Assembly: GCF_932526225.1 (NCBI RefSeq)
Contig: NC_064042.1
Coordinates: 5,191,001 to 5,255,000, forward strand
Source: Nematostella vectensis
Taxonomy: Eukaryota > Cnidaria > Anthozoa > Actiniaria > Edwardsiidae
Direction of reading: 5' to 3'
Length of the DNA stretch: 64,000 bases
Each line of letters begins with the position of its first letter. The stretch's first letter is position 1. The notes under the pieces were generated by a model, which was not told the DNA's origin, did no database searches, and saw only the letters and a list, made by a program, of their open reading frames with translations. Shown piece after piece: positions 47,501-58,090 of this stretch. The translations under genes and the position numbers were made by a program.

Positions 47501-50500
47501 TCAAACAAACGATGCCACGAAAGCGGTTTAAAACGTATTCACAGTTGCGTTTATTGCTCGTATCTTTCTCAGGGACGCCGTCTTGCCAGCATCACCGAGG
47601 TTCACCATTTCCAAGAGAAGACTAGCGCTTGTCCATCTATTGCGTCGACAGACCGCCAAGAGAGTGATGCTCTCGTAACCACCGAGGTGAACGTCCAGTC
47701 GTCCTCATCCGTAAAGTCGATTGTGACTGCATCCTCTACAGGACTCAAGGAGCTCCGCCCTTTTGACCTGCGTGCATCATGGGACACACAAAGCCTCGAG
47801 AGCCTAGCAGCTTGTGCATCGCGCCAGGGGCGTCAAGTCACACTCCATCCCTCACTCGCCGAGTTTCTGAATACGCTGATGAGACCCCTCAGCTTAGAGC
47901 TTGAGCAAATTGAGCCTCCGTCATCAGCTAAAAGACCTGTGCTTGTTACCATGCATGGTAGACATGCAATCATTCGACGTTGCGTCAAGGTTCATCTGAT
48001 GGATTACTGCGCAACAAAACCAGACAACATGTCTACGCTCTTATCTTCTGTCAGCCAGGCGTCACATGATGAGCATGAGTGGATGGTGGTAGAGATCTCT
48101 GAGCACCTTAAAGCTAACACAGTCAGTGTAACAACTCTGCAACTAGGCCTTGAGGGAATTGGCATGGGTTTCATGGATACAACAGCCCGCCCTCTATCAG
48201 TGTCTGTATTTGGATGCTTGGAGGGGGAAGCTCAGGTCGAGACTAAACAAGACCAAGCTTACATCATGGCAATTGAAGAAATGTTCAAGCCGTCCTCGCG
48301 AGTGAAACAGATGGTGACGGAATTGCTTTCCGGTTTCAAGAAGCCTTACCTACCTCACATTTTTGGATCGTTGAAAACTCGAAGTGTTGAGGTGAGTGTT
48401 TATATAATTGGGAAGATTGAATACCACATCCCTACACAAACACGGCGGACAAAATAGCATCTCCATTAGTATAGATTTAAACAGTTATACTCGAATATTT
48501 TCATGTTATCATGTTTCCGCTAAAGCCTGTTGGAATTTATGGTAACTAATCGAACATTTAAGTCTTTTGACTAGGAGCGCTAAACAAACAATAAATTATT
48601 TTTCAATCAAACAAACGATGCCACGAAAGCGGTTTAAAACGTATTCACAGTTGCGTTTATTGCTCTTATCTTTATCAGGGAGCTCGTCTTGCCAGCATCA
48701 CAGAGGTGCACCAGTTCCAAGAGAGGGCTGGTGCTTGTCCATCTATTGCGTCAACAGACCGCCAAGAGAGTGATGCTCTCGTAACCACCGAGGTGAACGT
48801 CCAGCCGTCCTCATCCGTAAAGTCGATTGTGACTGCATCCTCTACAGGACTCAAGGAGCTCCGCCCTTTTGATCTGCGTGCATCATGGGACACACAAAGC
48901 CTCGAGAGACTTGCCGCTTGTGCATCGCGCCAGGGGCGTCAAGTCACACTCCATCCCTCACTCGGCGAGTCTTTGACCAGGTTGATGAGACCCCTCAGCT
49001 TAGAGCTTGAGCAAATGGAGCCTCCGTCATCAGCTAAAAGACCTGTGCTTGTTACCATGCATGGTAGACATGCAATCATTCGACGTCGCGTCAAGGTTCA
49101 TCTGATGGATTACTGCGGAACAGAACCAGACAACAAGTCTACCCTCCTATCTTCTGTCAGCCAGGTGTCACATGATGAGCATGAGTGGATGGTGGCAGAG
49201 ATGTCTGAGCACCTTAAAGCTAACAAACTCAATGTTTCCACTCTGCAACTAAACCTTGAGAGACTTGGCATGGGTCTTATGGATATGGCAGTCCGTTTTC
49301 TATTAGAGCCTGGATTTGGTAGCGGGAAGGAAGAAGCTCGTAAGGAAGAATCCGAGGAGACGAAACAATACCAAGCTTGTTTTATATCAACTGAAGAAAT
49401 GTTCTCGCCGGTGAGACAGATGGTAATCGATTTACCTTCGGATCGCATGAAGCCCTACTTTCCTGGCATTCGTGGATCACGGAAGACTCATCTAATCTAT
49501 GACTGTGCCACAGCGCCAGAGCATATGGCAGCGCTTCCATCGTCTGCCATCCAGCTGTCGCGGAATGACCATCAGTGCGTGGTGGAAAAAAGTTCGGATA
49601 GCCTCGATGTAACTCCGGCAACAGATCTTGCAAGAGCTGACGCATGTTTTCCAGCTATAGCAGTCCCTAATCCAGTGTCTGTGCCTAAGTCAGCTTCGTT
49701 TGGGGAGGAACGTCAAGGCGAAAACCCTGATCTTAAGCATCATGAATGTTGTGAAGAAGAGCCTCAGTACCCAATGACAGAGACGTTACCCAAAGGTAAC
49801 GCAGACGGTGTTACTACGCTGGGAACAGATTTTGCAGGAGATTTACCAGATACACCATTCCCAGCACCAGTGTATGAGTCTAAATCATCTTCGCTGGGAG
49901 AAGAAAGTAAAGGCGAAGACACTGCGCTAGAGCAGCACGAATGTTGTGTAAAAGAGCCTAAGAGTTTAATGTCAGAGACGTTACCCGAAGATATCACTGA
50001 CGGTTTATCTATCCAGTATAACCAGTATCTCAAAAAGGACGAAGAGTCGTCAAGTGTAGAAGAACCACGGCTGGTCATTGGAGTCGAAAAGGATCGGGTA
50101 TCAAAGAATGACAACGATGCTAACCTAGCAACTGTAGCAGGTGTTGTGCATACTCCAAATGAAGGCGTTGATCGGGAGCTTCCCTCGGATCGCACAACTC
50201 CGATGTCTACTAATGATGGGGACACTAGCAAAGAAAACCAGCAGCTCCTTCATAAATGCACCCAAGCACAGAAGAAGAAGGCGAAGCGCAAAAACCAAAG
50301 ACCAAAAATATCTCAACGCAAATCACGGACAGGGAAACAAGAGTGTCAAAAGAAAGAAAACGAACCAGAATTATCGGTAATAGGAAAGGAATCCATCCTT
50401 CATAACTTCAGAACAGAAGCTATAGTCGAACAAGACGTCGTATCTGCTAAGCAATACCCCATGACAGAGTCATCAGACGCAAGATCTGATAAAATCAGCC

Positions 50501-51980
50501 ATCAGGCTGAAGATAGGACTCCTCATAAGACGCCGACAGCTTCTGAACTAGCCGCAAGTATAACGGATGCACAAGAAGGGAAGGTCAAGGGGAGTAATAA
50601 GCTCAACGTTCGGACAAAGCAGAGCAAGTCGAAAAACACGGATGCAGAGGCTGAATTATTGTCTGTGCAAGGAGTTAAGATCAATCTCCGAGAGAGCAAA
50701 AACCAGAACAGAAAGGAAAGCAAAAAAAGGAAGCATCGGAACAATCATGTCGATGATTACCCCAGAAAGGGCCACGCCTGTGGAGTAATGGGTAGACCTT
50801 CCACGCCTTCCACCACCAAGAGGAGTTCATACGCCACAGCGACCCAAAAGGGAAACAGCACAGGGAGAGAAAACCACAAAGAATCATACCAGATGAATGG
50901 TATGGTACAAGATGGTGCAAGATCAAATAATAGGTAAGAGGCTAAGCAAGTTGATTATTTTTCGCTGGGTAGGTATCCCTAGTAGGATTTGAAATTAAAA
51001 AAAGATTTATGATCAAAACCTAATTTCATAATATGAGTAGACCTTGTCTTTTAAATAAAATGGCAACTTGAGTAGCGTGGATAGCAAAAGATAAGGAAAA
51101 GGAAGAAATTTGATTGGAGGTTGGAGTGTTGGGTGGAGGTTGTCTTTCTCTCGAGTGCTACTCTATCATCCTGCATTCCTATTTTTGAGCTTTTTGCGCT
51201 ATGCAGGTTAAACGGCTGAAGTGGAGAGCGGGTGATATAAAGAAAATGCTAAATTGTTCAAAGATCATAAACTAGATGTTTTGTATTTCTGTTAATAGCT
51301 TGGATTTACGTGATGGGAAGAGCAGCTCGCGTCTTCTCGTCAAGGCAAACATGCACCAAGGGGATGCAAGACTTATCATCCCAGGAGTTCAGTGTTGTTC
51401 CATTGCTCTCTGTGCCATCCTCAGGGCATCCGGCAAAAGCCCATTGCTCTGGACGCCCGAGGACATGGACGATATAATCCTCACCGGGGACAGAAAACAC
51501 AGGGAGACCCAAGAAAAGATGAATCGCCCAAAAACCGCGTTTCTTCACATTGACGAGATAGAGCTAGATATCAAACTACGGGGTCGGCACTTCCACTTGA
51601 AGAGAAGTGATGTAATGTGTGGTGACATCATGAACGATGGCACAGACAAGAGCAGCCCGCTACCAGGCATTGAGAGTAGTATTGAAACTCTAAGCGAGTA
51701 TGATATGTTTATTGTTAGATATTTGTTGTATACAATCGCTCTATTTAAGACATCTCAAACATGGTTGTTGTTTGACTCGCATAATCGCGATCAGAATGGA
51801 TTTAGACATCCTGACGGAAAGGCCGTTCTTCTCGAGTTCAAGACTCTAAGAAGTGTTGCGTGTTACATCAGGCGGTTCGTGAGTTCCAACGGCTTCAGTG
51901 ACGAGACGAGTCCACGCCCGCTAGATGATTCGCAATTGAGCTATGAACTGGCCGGCATAAAGGTTTCAGTCTTGAGCTGA
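44527..51980 (+). CDS. Gene C: membrane-anchored protein with tripled exon and C76/OTU-like C-terminal domain (about 1,678 aa)
   Basis: Exons: 44527-44628, 44754-44826, 45649-45753, 45910-46091, 46467-47285, 47573-48391, 48679-50933, 51299-51980; all junctions are GT/AG with matching phases. Residues 8-26 are hydrophobic, and a second membrane segment (DILYLMSAVTFAALICFVINF) lies near 125-145. Exons 5, 6 and the start of 7 are near-identical copies of a 273-residue module (LASITEVH...). Exon 7 continues with two copies of an HECC..EP segment and a Lys-rich basic stretch. The last exon encodes a separate domain with QCCSIALCA and FDSHNRDQNG, matching the Cys and Asp-x-His pattern of C76-type deubiquitinating proteases. 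A role as a membrane-tethered deubiquitinase is inference; the protease assignment is from motifs only. Confidence 0.8.
46467..49497 (+). repeat. Tandem exon triplication in gene C, 1,106-bp unit
   Basis: Exon starts at 46467, 47573 and 48679 are exactly 1,106 bases apart. The first two exons are both 819 bp, and their 287-bp downstream introns are almost identical. The third copy is near-identical in its first about 500 bases and then diverges and extends. Upstream of 46467 the intron carries an older related copy (GACGGACAAAATAGCATCTCC). Confidence 0.95.
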
Positions 51981-52981
51981 ACCAGGATCCTTTGCGGGTG
52001 GCAATTACTGGAGATCCTTTGCTTACTATTCTTATAATATTGTATATTTTGTATATAGCTAATAAAATACGTTCAATATCATCTGTTCTTCCTTTATACC
52101 CCGTCTTCGAATTAACTGGAGGCTCTATGGGTGAAGAAAGGCTCCCTTTTCGCGTGTTTTTTCATCCCCCCCGTTTTTTAAACCAGTTTTTTGGCCCCTA
52201 CAAGTGTCAAAATTCCTCTATTGTTCATACCCAAAATTTATTAAGGGACGGACTATCAAAAAACTGAAGGGGATGGATAAAGATCAAAAAAGATCATACA
52301 CTATTAAACTGGGTAAAAAATCAATGCAGCCAATATGCCAATAAGATCAAGAGACCACTCTAACTCCAAACTTATCTTGGATGAATTTTCTTCCAAATGA
52401 ATAAACTGGCAAAAAAAATCAATTAGCAAATGTTTGATATGAATGAGTTTATCGAAAATATCCCATTTGAAAAAGATAATAAAAATCATAATTTATTTGC
52501 TGAAAGACTGTTTTCGTTGCTTTGTTATTCACAAACCAGACTGTAAAGGATCAGCCCATGATATATCGATAAAAGAGTTCATATTTATCTAAAAGGCAGA
52601 TGATTTTGGCGTGTAATTTCTTGTGCAAAGACAACACTCCTGTCAGCCAATCAGGACGTGTGACGGAAACAAGACTTCTTTAAAAGGTGTCAGAATATTT
52701 ATTGAATTCCACTTCCTATAACATCTCGACAGGAGAATAACTAATTTCTTTGGCTGGGCTAAAAAATAGACAAGACTGCCATTTATTAGCTGTTTACTAC
52801 CGAAAAAGAGGATTTTTAAAGCAAAATGACGTGTCGCTATTTTGAAAGTTATCGACATTGAATCAGAAAGTGACCTATTGTTGGGGCATCAAAAATAGCA
52901 AAGACAGTCTCAAGTGGTTTCACAAGAAGCATTGAGAATTGCTCAGAACTGTTGCTATCTGACTGAATCAAGAAAATAACC
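51981..52981. other. Spacer between gene C and the GPCR gene
   Basis: One kilobase without a supported exon, except the gene C poly(A) signal near its start and presumably the GPCR promoter at its end. The reading frames are short and AT-rich. Confidence 0.4.
52061..52066 (+). promoter_or_regulatory. Poly(A) signal of gene C
   Basis: AATAAA lies about 80 bases after the stop codon of gene C and is followed by AT-rich sequence. Confidence 0.55.
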
Positions 52982-55900
52982 ATGGAAAACTCTACAGTTT
53001 CCGAGCCTTCACAAAGAAATTGGACCAAAACGGGTGATTACATTGCCTTTAATCCTTTGGAAAGAGTATGTTTGATAAGCGCTCTGAGCATTGCAACTCT
53101 CGCCATCATCATCGGCAATTCCTTGGTGCTAATCGTCCTCAGCAGACAACGAAAAACAGCGAGTCAAAGAGTGGTCACCATTTTTCTTGGAAATCTTGCC
53201 TTCATGGATTTGTCAATTGCGCTTTTAATAATGCCATTATCCATTTCTACGTATATTCACGGAAAATGGCCATTCGGAAGGGTTGTTTGCGAGGTGAATG
53301 GTTTTACCACAATGCTAGTGGGAATAGTAGCAATTCTTACTATGACAGCTATTGCAGTAGACAGGTAAAAAAAAGGAATTTTTTGTTCGTTTCACATTTT
53401 TGTATCGCCCTAGATTTGATGAGGTCAGTGCTCAATGAACTAGACACTTTTTAATTGTGTTTGTTTTGTTTGTATTCTTCATAATATTTCTAACCGGAGG
53501 TGTAAATTAACTCCATCTAGACACCACCAAAAATACTGTTTCGAATACTGGTGGCAAATTAATTGTATTTTCTTTCTGAACCAGCTTCACGTCAGAGAAA
53601 AACTCCTCATCTCAGTAGACAAGATCGTGAAATGGATGACAAATGAGTTCATGTTGGCGTTGCTTATGTTTTCAAATATACTTATCATTGCCATTTATGA
53701 CAAAGAAAACCTGAAGTTGGCTAAAACATATTACAAAATGAGTTCGATTTCCTTTTGAACGAAGTCCAGGAAACAAAGATATAGGCTTTGATGAGAAGAA
53801 ACAAAATTTCATAAATCGTACATTAAAAAAGCGGTAATTACAGAAATGGATTATTCCTGAAGAAGAAGTGTATTAAAATATGTGATATTATTTGTTTCCG
53901 TGGGCAGTCTTCAAACAAAATAAACTAAATTGTACTTATTTTTCTTCGAGTAATAGTTAATGAACTTTGAGAACTCAAAACGATGCATCTTGTCTTGACC
54001 AACTTACCCTGGTACTATATTTCGCGGGCACATAATTTCGCTAAAAAAGGGGGTCGGCATATTTTGCAAGGCTTGCCACAGGGAGCCCATCTTTGAACGG
54101 TTTGAATAAAGTTTAAGGCCGTGACAACAAAGCCATTTCGCAATAAAAAATAAATTACGGTTGGTCTCACCGGCCATTTAGAGAGCTGCCCACAATGCCA
54201 GGCTTGGAAACCTTAGAAAAAAGACAAATACGAACTGGACTTCTAACCCCATAGCTCGGAAAGCGCTGAGATGATCTCGCTGTGAGTTTACTGACAAATA
54301 CCTTTCTCTTGAATACAGATACCGCATCATCGTGCTTACAGCTGGTCAGCGGCTTCTTCCTAAGCATGCGTACCGCATCCTTGTGTTTATATGGCTGTGG
54401 GCTATTGTCCAGTCTCTCCCGCCGGTCCTTGGCTGGAATGAGTACATTTGGTCGCCCACTAGTTCCGTGTGTAGGGCAAAGTTCGGCCAGAAGGATGGTT
54501 ATATTGAGCTTGTGGCATTTCTCAGCTACATAGTCCCATTGTGTATTATGGTGTTCTGCTATCTGCGGGTATATATCACGGTAAGATAGGGAATATATGA
54601 TGCTGCATCTAATGATGATATGGTGATGACGATGATGACATGGTGATAATAATGGTGAAACCAATGCAGACGACGATGCTGATAATTATGGTAATTGCCA
54701 TGATGATGATGGATGGTGATGATGATGATAATTACGATGGTGATGGTAATCGCCATAAGAAGATGGATGATAGTGGTGATGATGTTGGATGATGGACTGG
54801 TGGTGATGATGATAAGATAATTTTGCTGATGATGATGACGATTATGGTGATGAAGACGAAGGCGAAGACTGTGATGGTAGAATTATTATCGTTGTTTAAG
54901 TAACAATAATAATTATTGGGATGAAGGTGGCGAAGATGACGATTACTACGATAATGAGGTCATCATATCACCTCACTACCCAGGTCCGTCAAAGCCGTCG
55001 CCGTGTTGAGATGTGGGCGAAGTTCACGCAGGACGTGTGGTTGCGCGCCGAGACCCACACGGCCAAGGTCGTGTTTACCGTTCTCACAGCCTTCATCATC
55101 TGCTGGACGCCGTTTGTCTTGATTTACGCCATCAGCGGCTCGGGTTAGTCATATAAATCAGGGATCTTGAAAAGAAATCTAGCTTGCTTCGTAAGCGCTA
55201 AAATAAGTTGCCTTTGGTTGCTGTTTTTTTGCCGCTAAAAAGCCTGAGCTAGTTTGCCACCCAAACAGTCACGTGATCTCTAAGCGCAGGTCCCCAATTG
55301 TAGGTACAAGAGCCCCGAGAGACCAAACCCCACTATGGCCCGGCCCCTCCCTGCATAAAGCTTGGTGTTTTATTATGTAGTTATTCTCTCTGTTTTGTGT
55401 ACTGTTTATTGTTATGTTGTGTTGCGGATATGGTGACGTTAGTAGTTATTTGCTTTGTTTACTGTTTATTGTTATGTTGTGTTGCATTTGTGGTGACGTC
55501 TTTGTTCTATTTAATGTTTATTGTTATGTTGCGTTGCAGGTGTGGTTATTTTCTTTGTTTTGTTTACTGTTTATTGTTATGTTGTGTTGAAGGTGTGATG
55601 ACGTTAGAAGTTATTTGCTTTGTTTACTATTTATTGTTATGTTGTGTTGCAGGTGTGGTTATTTTCTTTTTTTTTGTTTACTGTTTATTGTTATGTTGCG
55701 TTGCAGGTGTGGTTATTTTCTTTGTTTTGTTTACTGTTTATTGTTGTGTTGTGTTGAAGGTGTGATGACGTTGGAAGTTCTTTTTTTTTGTTTACTGTTT
55801 ATTGTTGTTGTGTTAAAGGTGTGGTGACGTTAGAATTTATTTGTTTTGTTTACTGTTTATTGTTGTGTTGTGTTGAAGGTGTGGTGACGATTCCCCAGGA

Positions 55901-56150
55901 GGCGTTCATCTTCACTGGGTTCATGGCGTCCTCTCACTCTGTGTGCAACCCCATAATCTACCTCACAATGAACAAGAGGTTCAGAAACGACCTCATTCTC
56001 CTCGTCTGTAGGAGACGATTGCGTGACACATCCGGGAACCTTACCATCAGGCCCAGCAACATTCCCCGGATTATTCAAACGATGCGCGTGATCGACGATG
56101 GCGAAGAGGAGAATGGAGACGAGAAGATGACGAATGGCGCCAGAAACTAA
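52982..56150 (+). CDS. Class A (rhodopsin-like) G-protein-coupled receptor, 358 aa, four exons
   Basis: Exons: 52982-53364, 54319-54580, 54984-55143, 55879-56150, with matching phases. Seven membrane segments are visible. Conserved features: an N-terminal Asn-linked site (NST), IGNSLVL in TM1, LAFMD in TM2, the TM3 Cys in FGRVVCE, DRY formed across the first intron, W in TM4, a Cys in loop 2 (SSVCRA), the TM5 Pro in YIVPL, CWTP in TM6 and NPIIY in TM7. The cytoplasmic tail is short with a basic RRRLR and an acidic end. The retinal-binding Lys expected six residues before NP is Ser, so it is not a photoreceptive opsin. The loop 2 pattern (SLPPVLGW) recalls GPR161/amine-receptor relatives, but the ligand is unknown. 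The DRY split by a phase-2 intron helps confirm the model. Confidence 0.92.
54590..54890. repeat. GAT/GGT microsatellite-rich intron of the GPCR
   Basis: Imperfect GATGATGGT repeats fill most of the second GPCR intron (54581-54983). No exon is supported inside it. Confidence 0.8.
55380..55890. repeat. Tandem repeat of 50-62 bp containing the last GPCR splice acceptor
   Basis: About eight units of TTTGTTTACTGTTTATTGTT followed by GTGTTGCAG|GTGTGG. The used acceptor is the last copy (GTTGAAG|GTGTGG at 55878/55879). At least six more AG|GTGTG copies lie upstream near 55540, 55590, 55650, 55705, 55757 and 55818. The long open frames across it (repeated CFVYCLLLCCV) are repeat artefacts. Confidence 0.85.
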
Positions 56151-56409
56151 CCCCCCCTCCTCAATGCCGTGACATATCCGGAAGAATAAGCGAAATTCGG
56201 GGGCTTGACGCATCTACAATCCTAAGCGCAATGCTTTGACCACTATCATTCATGATTCCAAGATTACACGAAATGACGTAACACATGGCGTGGCACATTT
56301 GCGCAATGCATCGACATGACTGGGGCGACGAGACCGGGGCGACGTGAAATGACGTGAGCGTGACACTTTCAGGGGACCAGCAAGTAACACGTCATCGGAA
56401 AAAAAATTG

Positions 56410-56415
56410 AATAAA
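56410..56415 (+). promoter_or_regulatory. Poly(A) signal of the GPCR gene
   Basis: AATAAA lies about 260 bases after the GPCR stop codon. Confidence 0.5.
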
Positions 56416-56761
56416 GCCTGAATCACTGATAAAATTTTAATATATTTTGAAGGCTTAGAAAATGTGCTAGTGAAAAGTTGAGTTACCCTACGCAGTTAGC
56501 TAGTCCCGACGGGACTTGAGCGCGCAAAGCCTGCAGCGCGATCGCATCAAGCATATGCTGCTTGGACTAGGAACGGGTGTGCGTTTTTCTCTCTCTCCCA
56601 GGAGAAAAGGTGAAGAACCATTGTTGTCTTTTACGGGGCCGCCGGGTTAAAACGGTGAGCCTGTGCTCGGCACTTCATTATTTAATATTTAAGAATTAAA
56701 ATTAGAATTAAGATCACAATCAAAATAATGCTCTCGGGGGATCCTTTGATCTTATTATCAA

Positions 56762-56912
56762 CATTGGGGACGCAATAAACCCTCTGGCAGTGACCACCCC
56801 CAGTGACAGTGCTTACTAACCGAGGTTACACTTGAGTTGGAGCCGTGCTCTGTTGTGTCAACCTTACCGCTATTTCATATGTGAAATAGTGGTAGAAGCC
56901 TTATAAATCATA
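56762..56912 (+). repeat. Dispersed SINE-like repeat, copy 1
   Basis: It shares a core of about 53 bases with 58273-58325 (GGGGACGCA.TAAACC, CAGTGACCACCCCCAGTGAC) plus a weaker downstream match, in the same orientation. It ends in GTGGTAGAAGCCTTATAA and a short ATAAATC repeat, a SINE-like 3' end. Part of this end recurs inverted at the right edge of the window. Confidence 0.65.
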
Positions 56913-56999
56913 AATCATAAATCATATCCGAAAAGGGATGAGAAATAAATGCGAGGGTGAACAAGAATCTGAAATGTTTGAGGAGAGTAGCTTACGGGA

Positions 57000-57086
57000 T
57001 TCCCTGCTAGCAGAGGCCTCTTTTCTCTGTATTTCGCTGGGCTGGAGTTCGAAATACAGAGAAAAGAGACCTCTGCTAGCAGGGAA
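57000..57086. mobile_element. 87-bp foldback element with 9-bp target duplication
   Basis: The arms 57000-57036 and 57050-57086 are complementary at 36 of 37 positions, with a 13-base loop. CTTACGGGA flanks it directly on both sides (56991-56999 and 57087-57095), which fits a 9-bp target-site duplication as made by Mutator-type transposases. Its size and shape match a small-RNA precursor hairpin. Confidence 0.8.
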
Positions 57087-58090
57087 CTTACGGGAGGTTT
57101 TATCACAGTATTTTGTAAAACCTTAGAACACTAAACATCTTAGATTGCGTGCATTTCAATGTAGCTTGCTTTTGTTGTTTTGGGCACAGAAAGTGACATA
57201 TGCACGTGCGTGTCTGGACAAAAAAGTACAAAGACTAAAGGCAGCAATGTAGACCTATGTAAACCTAGGTCGTAGTGTGCTGCACATGATGACGACATCA
57301 CTACATTACTATAGCAACACACCTATTCCCAAGCTACGCAAGCGTGGAAAAGACCCCGATAATTTCCATTGTATATCTCAGCGAGCTGTGCGTGGCGTAA
57401 CCGACTAAGACAGGGCTGGAATCCTGGTTATTGCCTCCCCATTAATGCGCGGGTACCTGAGGTTCCTTTGTGTTGTACAGTTCTCTAGATAGCGGTGCTG
57501 GGGTCGAAATCTCCAGCTTAGCCGTAAAGCTGTAAGCTGCCATACGGTGTTTCAGCGCATGTCTGGAAGTATGGTCTATTTTTTTCGCATTTTATATGAG
57601 CTGTGTGAGGTTCGATTCACGACCATTGCCTTGAATTGTTTTTTTTCCCCACTGTTTAAAAAAGAGTAAAAATGCTTGCTCATTCTTGCTACTGTGAGCT
57701 AAAGTAAAACACGCTATTCCTTCAGGCCTGTTAACATGGTCACGACTTTCAATATTTTAGGTATGCCCCGAGTACTAGGCAATCAACAATATCGGCTTGG
57801 GCTTCCTTTGGTGTGACCCATCCAAAATGGCGGACTCGTTCAGCAAAACAACACCCCTTGTGTGAGAAACTCTAGTCTGTTCTTAGAAACAATTGTTCAA
57901 TCATCATGATAACCAATCAGCTTTAATACTGTCCTATCAAAGAAATTGCTAGTATTTGTAAGAGTTTCTACGGTTTTGAGAGATCTGTTTGGACTTAATG
58001 CACAGTTGATTGTGTTGTCATGGCGTTGTGCAGAAACTACTGCGATTTGTTGTTTATGGAAAACAAATCAATAATAGCACTGTACTTAGG

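Larger units (their letters stand above)
56151..58090. other. Spacer between the GPCR gene and gene D
   Basis: No supported exon. It holds the GPCR poly(A) signal, one copy of a dispersed repeat (56762-56912), an 87-bp foldback element (57000-57086) and sequence at about 57370-57640 with two B-box-like words (GGTCGAAATCTCC and GAGGTTCGATTCACG) that could be a tRNA-derived SINE remnant. No complete tRNA gene is present. Confidence 0.4.

Noticed and set aside
51299-51980. An integrated viral gene, because C76-type domains are known from herpesviruses
   Set aside because: The domain is spliced in frame to animal-type exons and has no viral neighbours; animal relatives of the fold are known.
55397-55827. 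Hydrophobic frames with repeated CFVYCLLLCCV upstream of the last GPCR exon
   Set aside because: They are repeat translations in the intron and do not fit the GPCR topology.
52982-56150. Opsin
   Set aside because: The Schiff-base Lys position before NPIIY is Ser.
57360-57640. tRNA gene
   Set aside because: Two B-box-like words are present, but no cloverleaf with acceptor and anticodon stems could be built; at best a SINE remnant.
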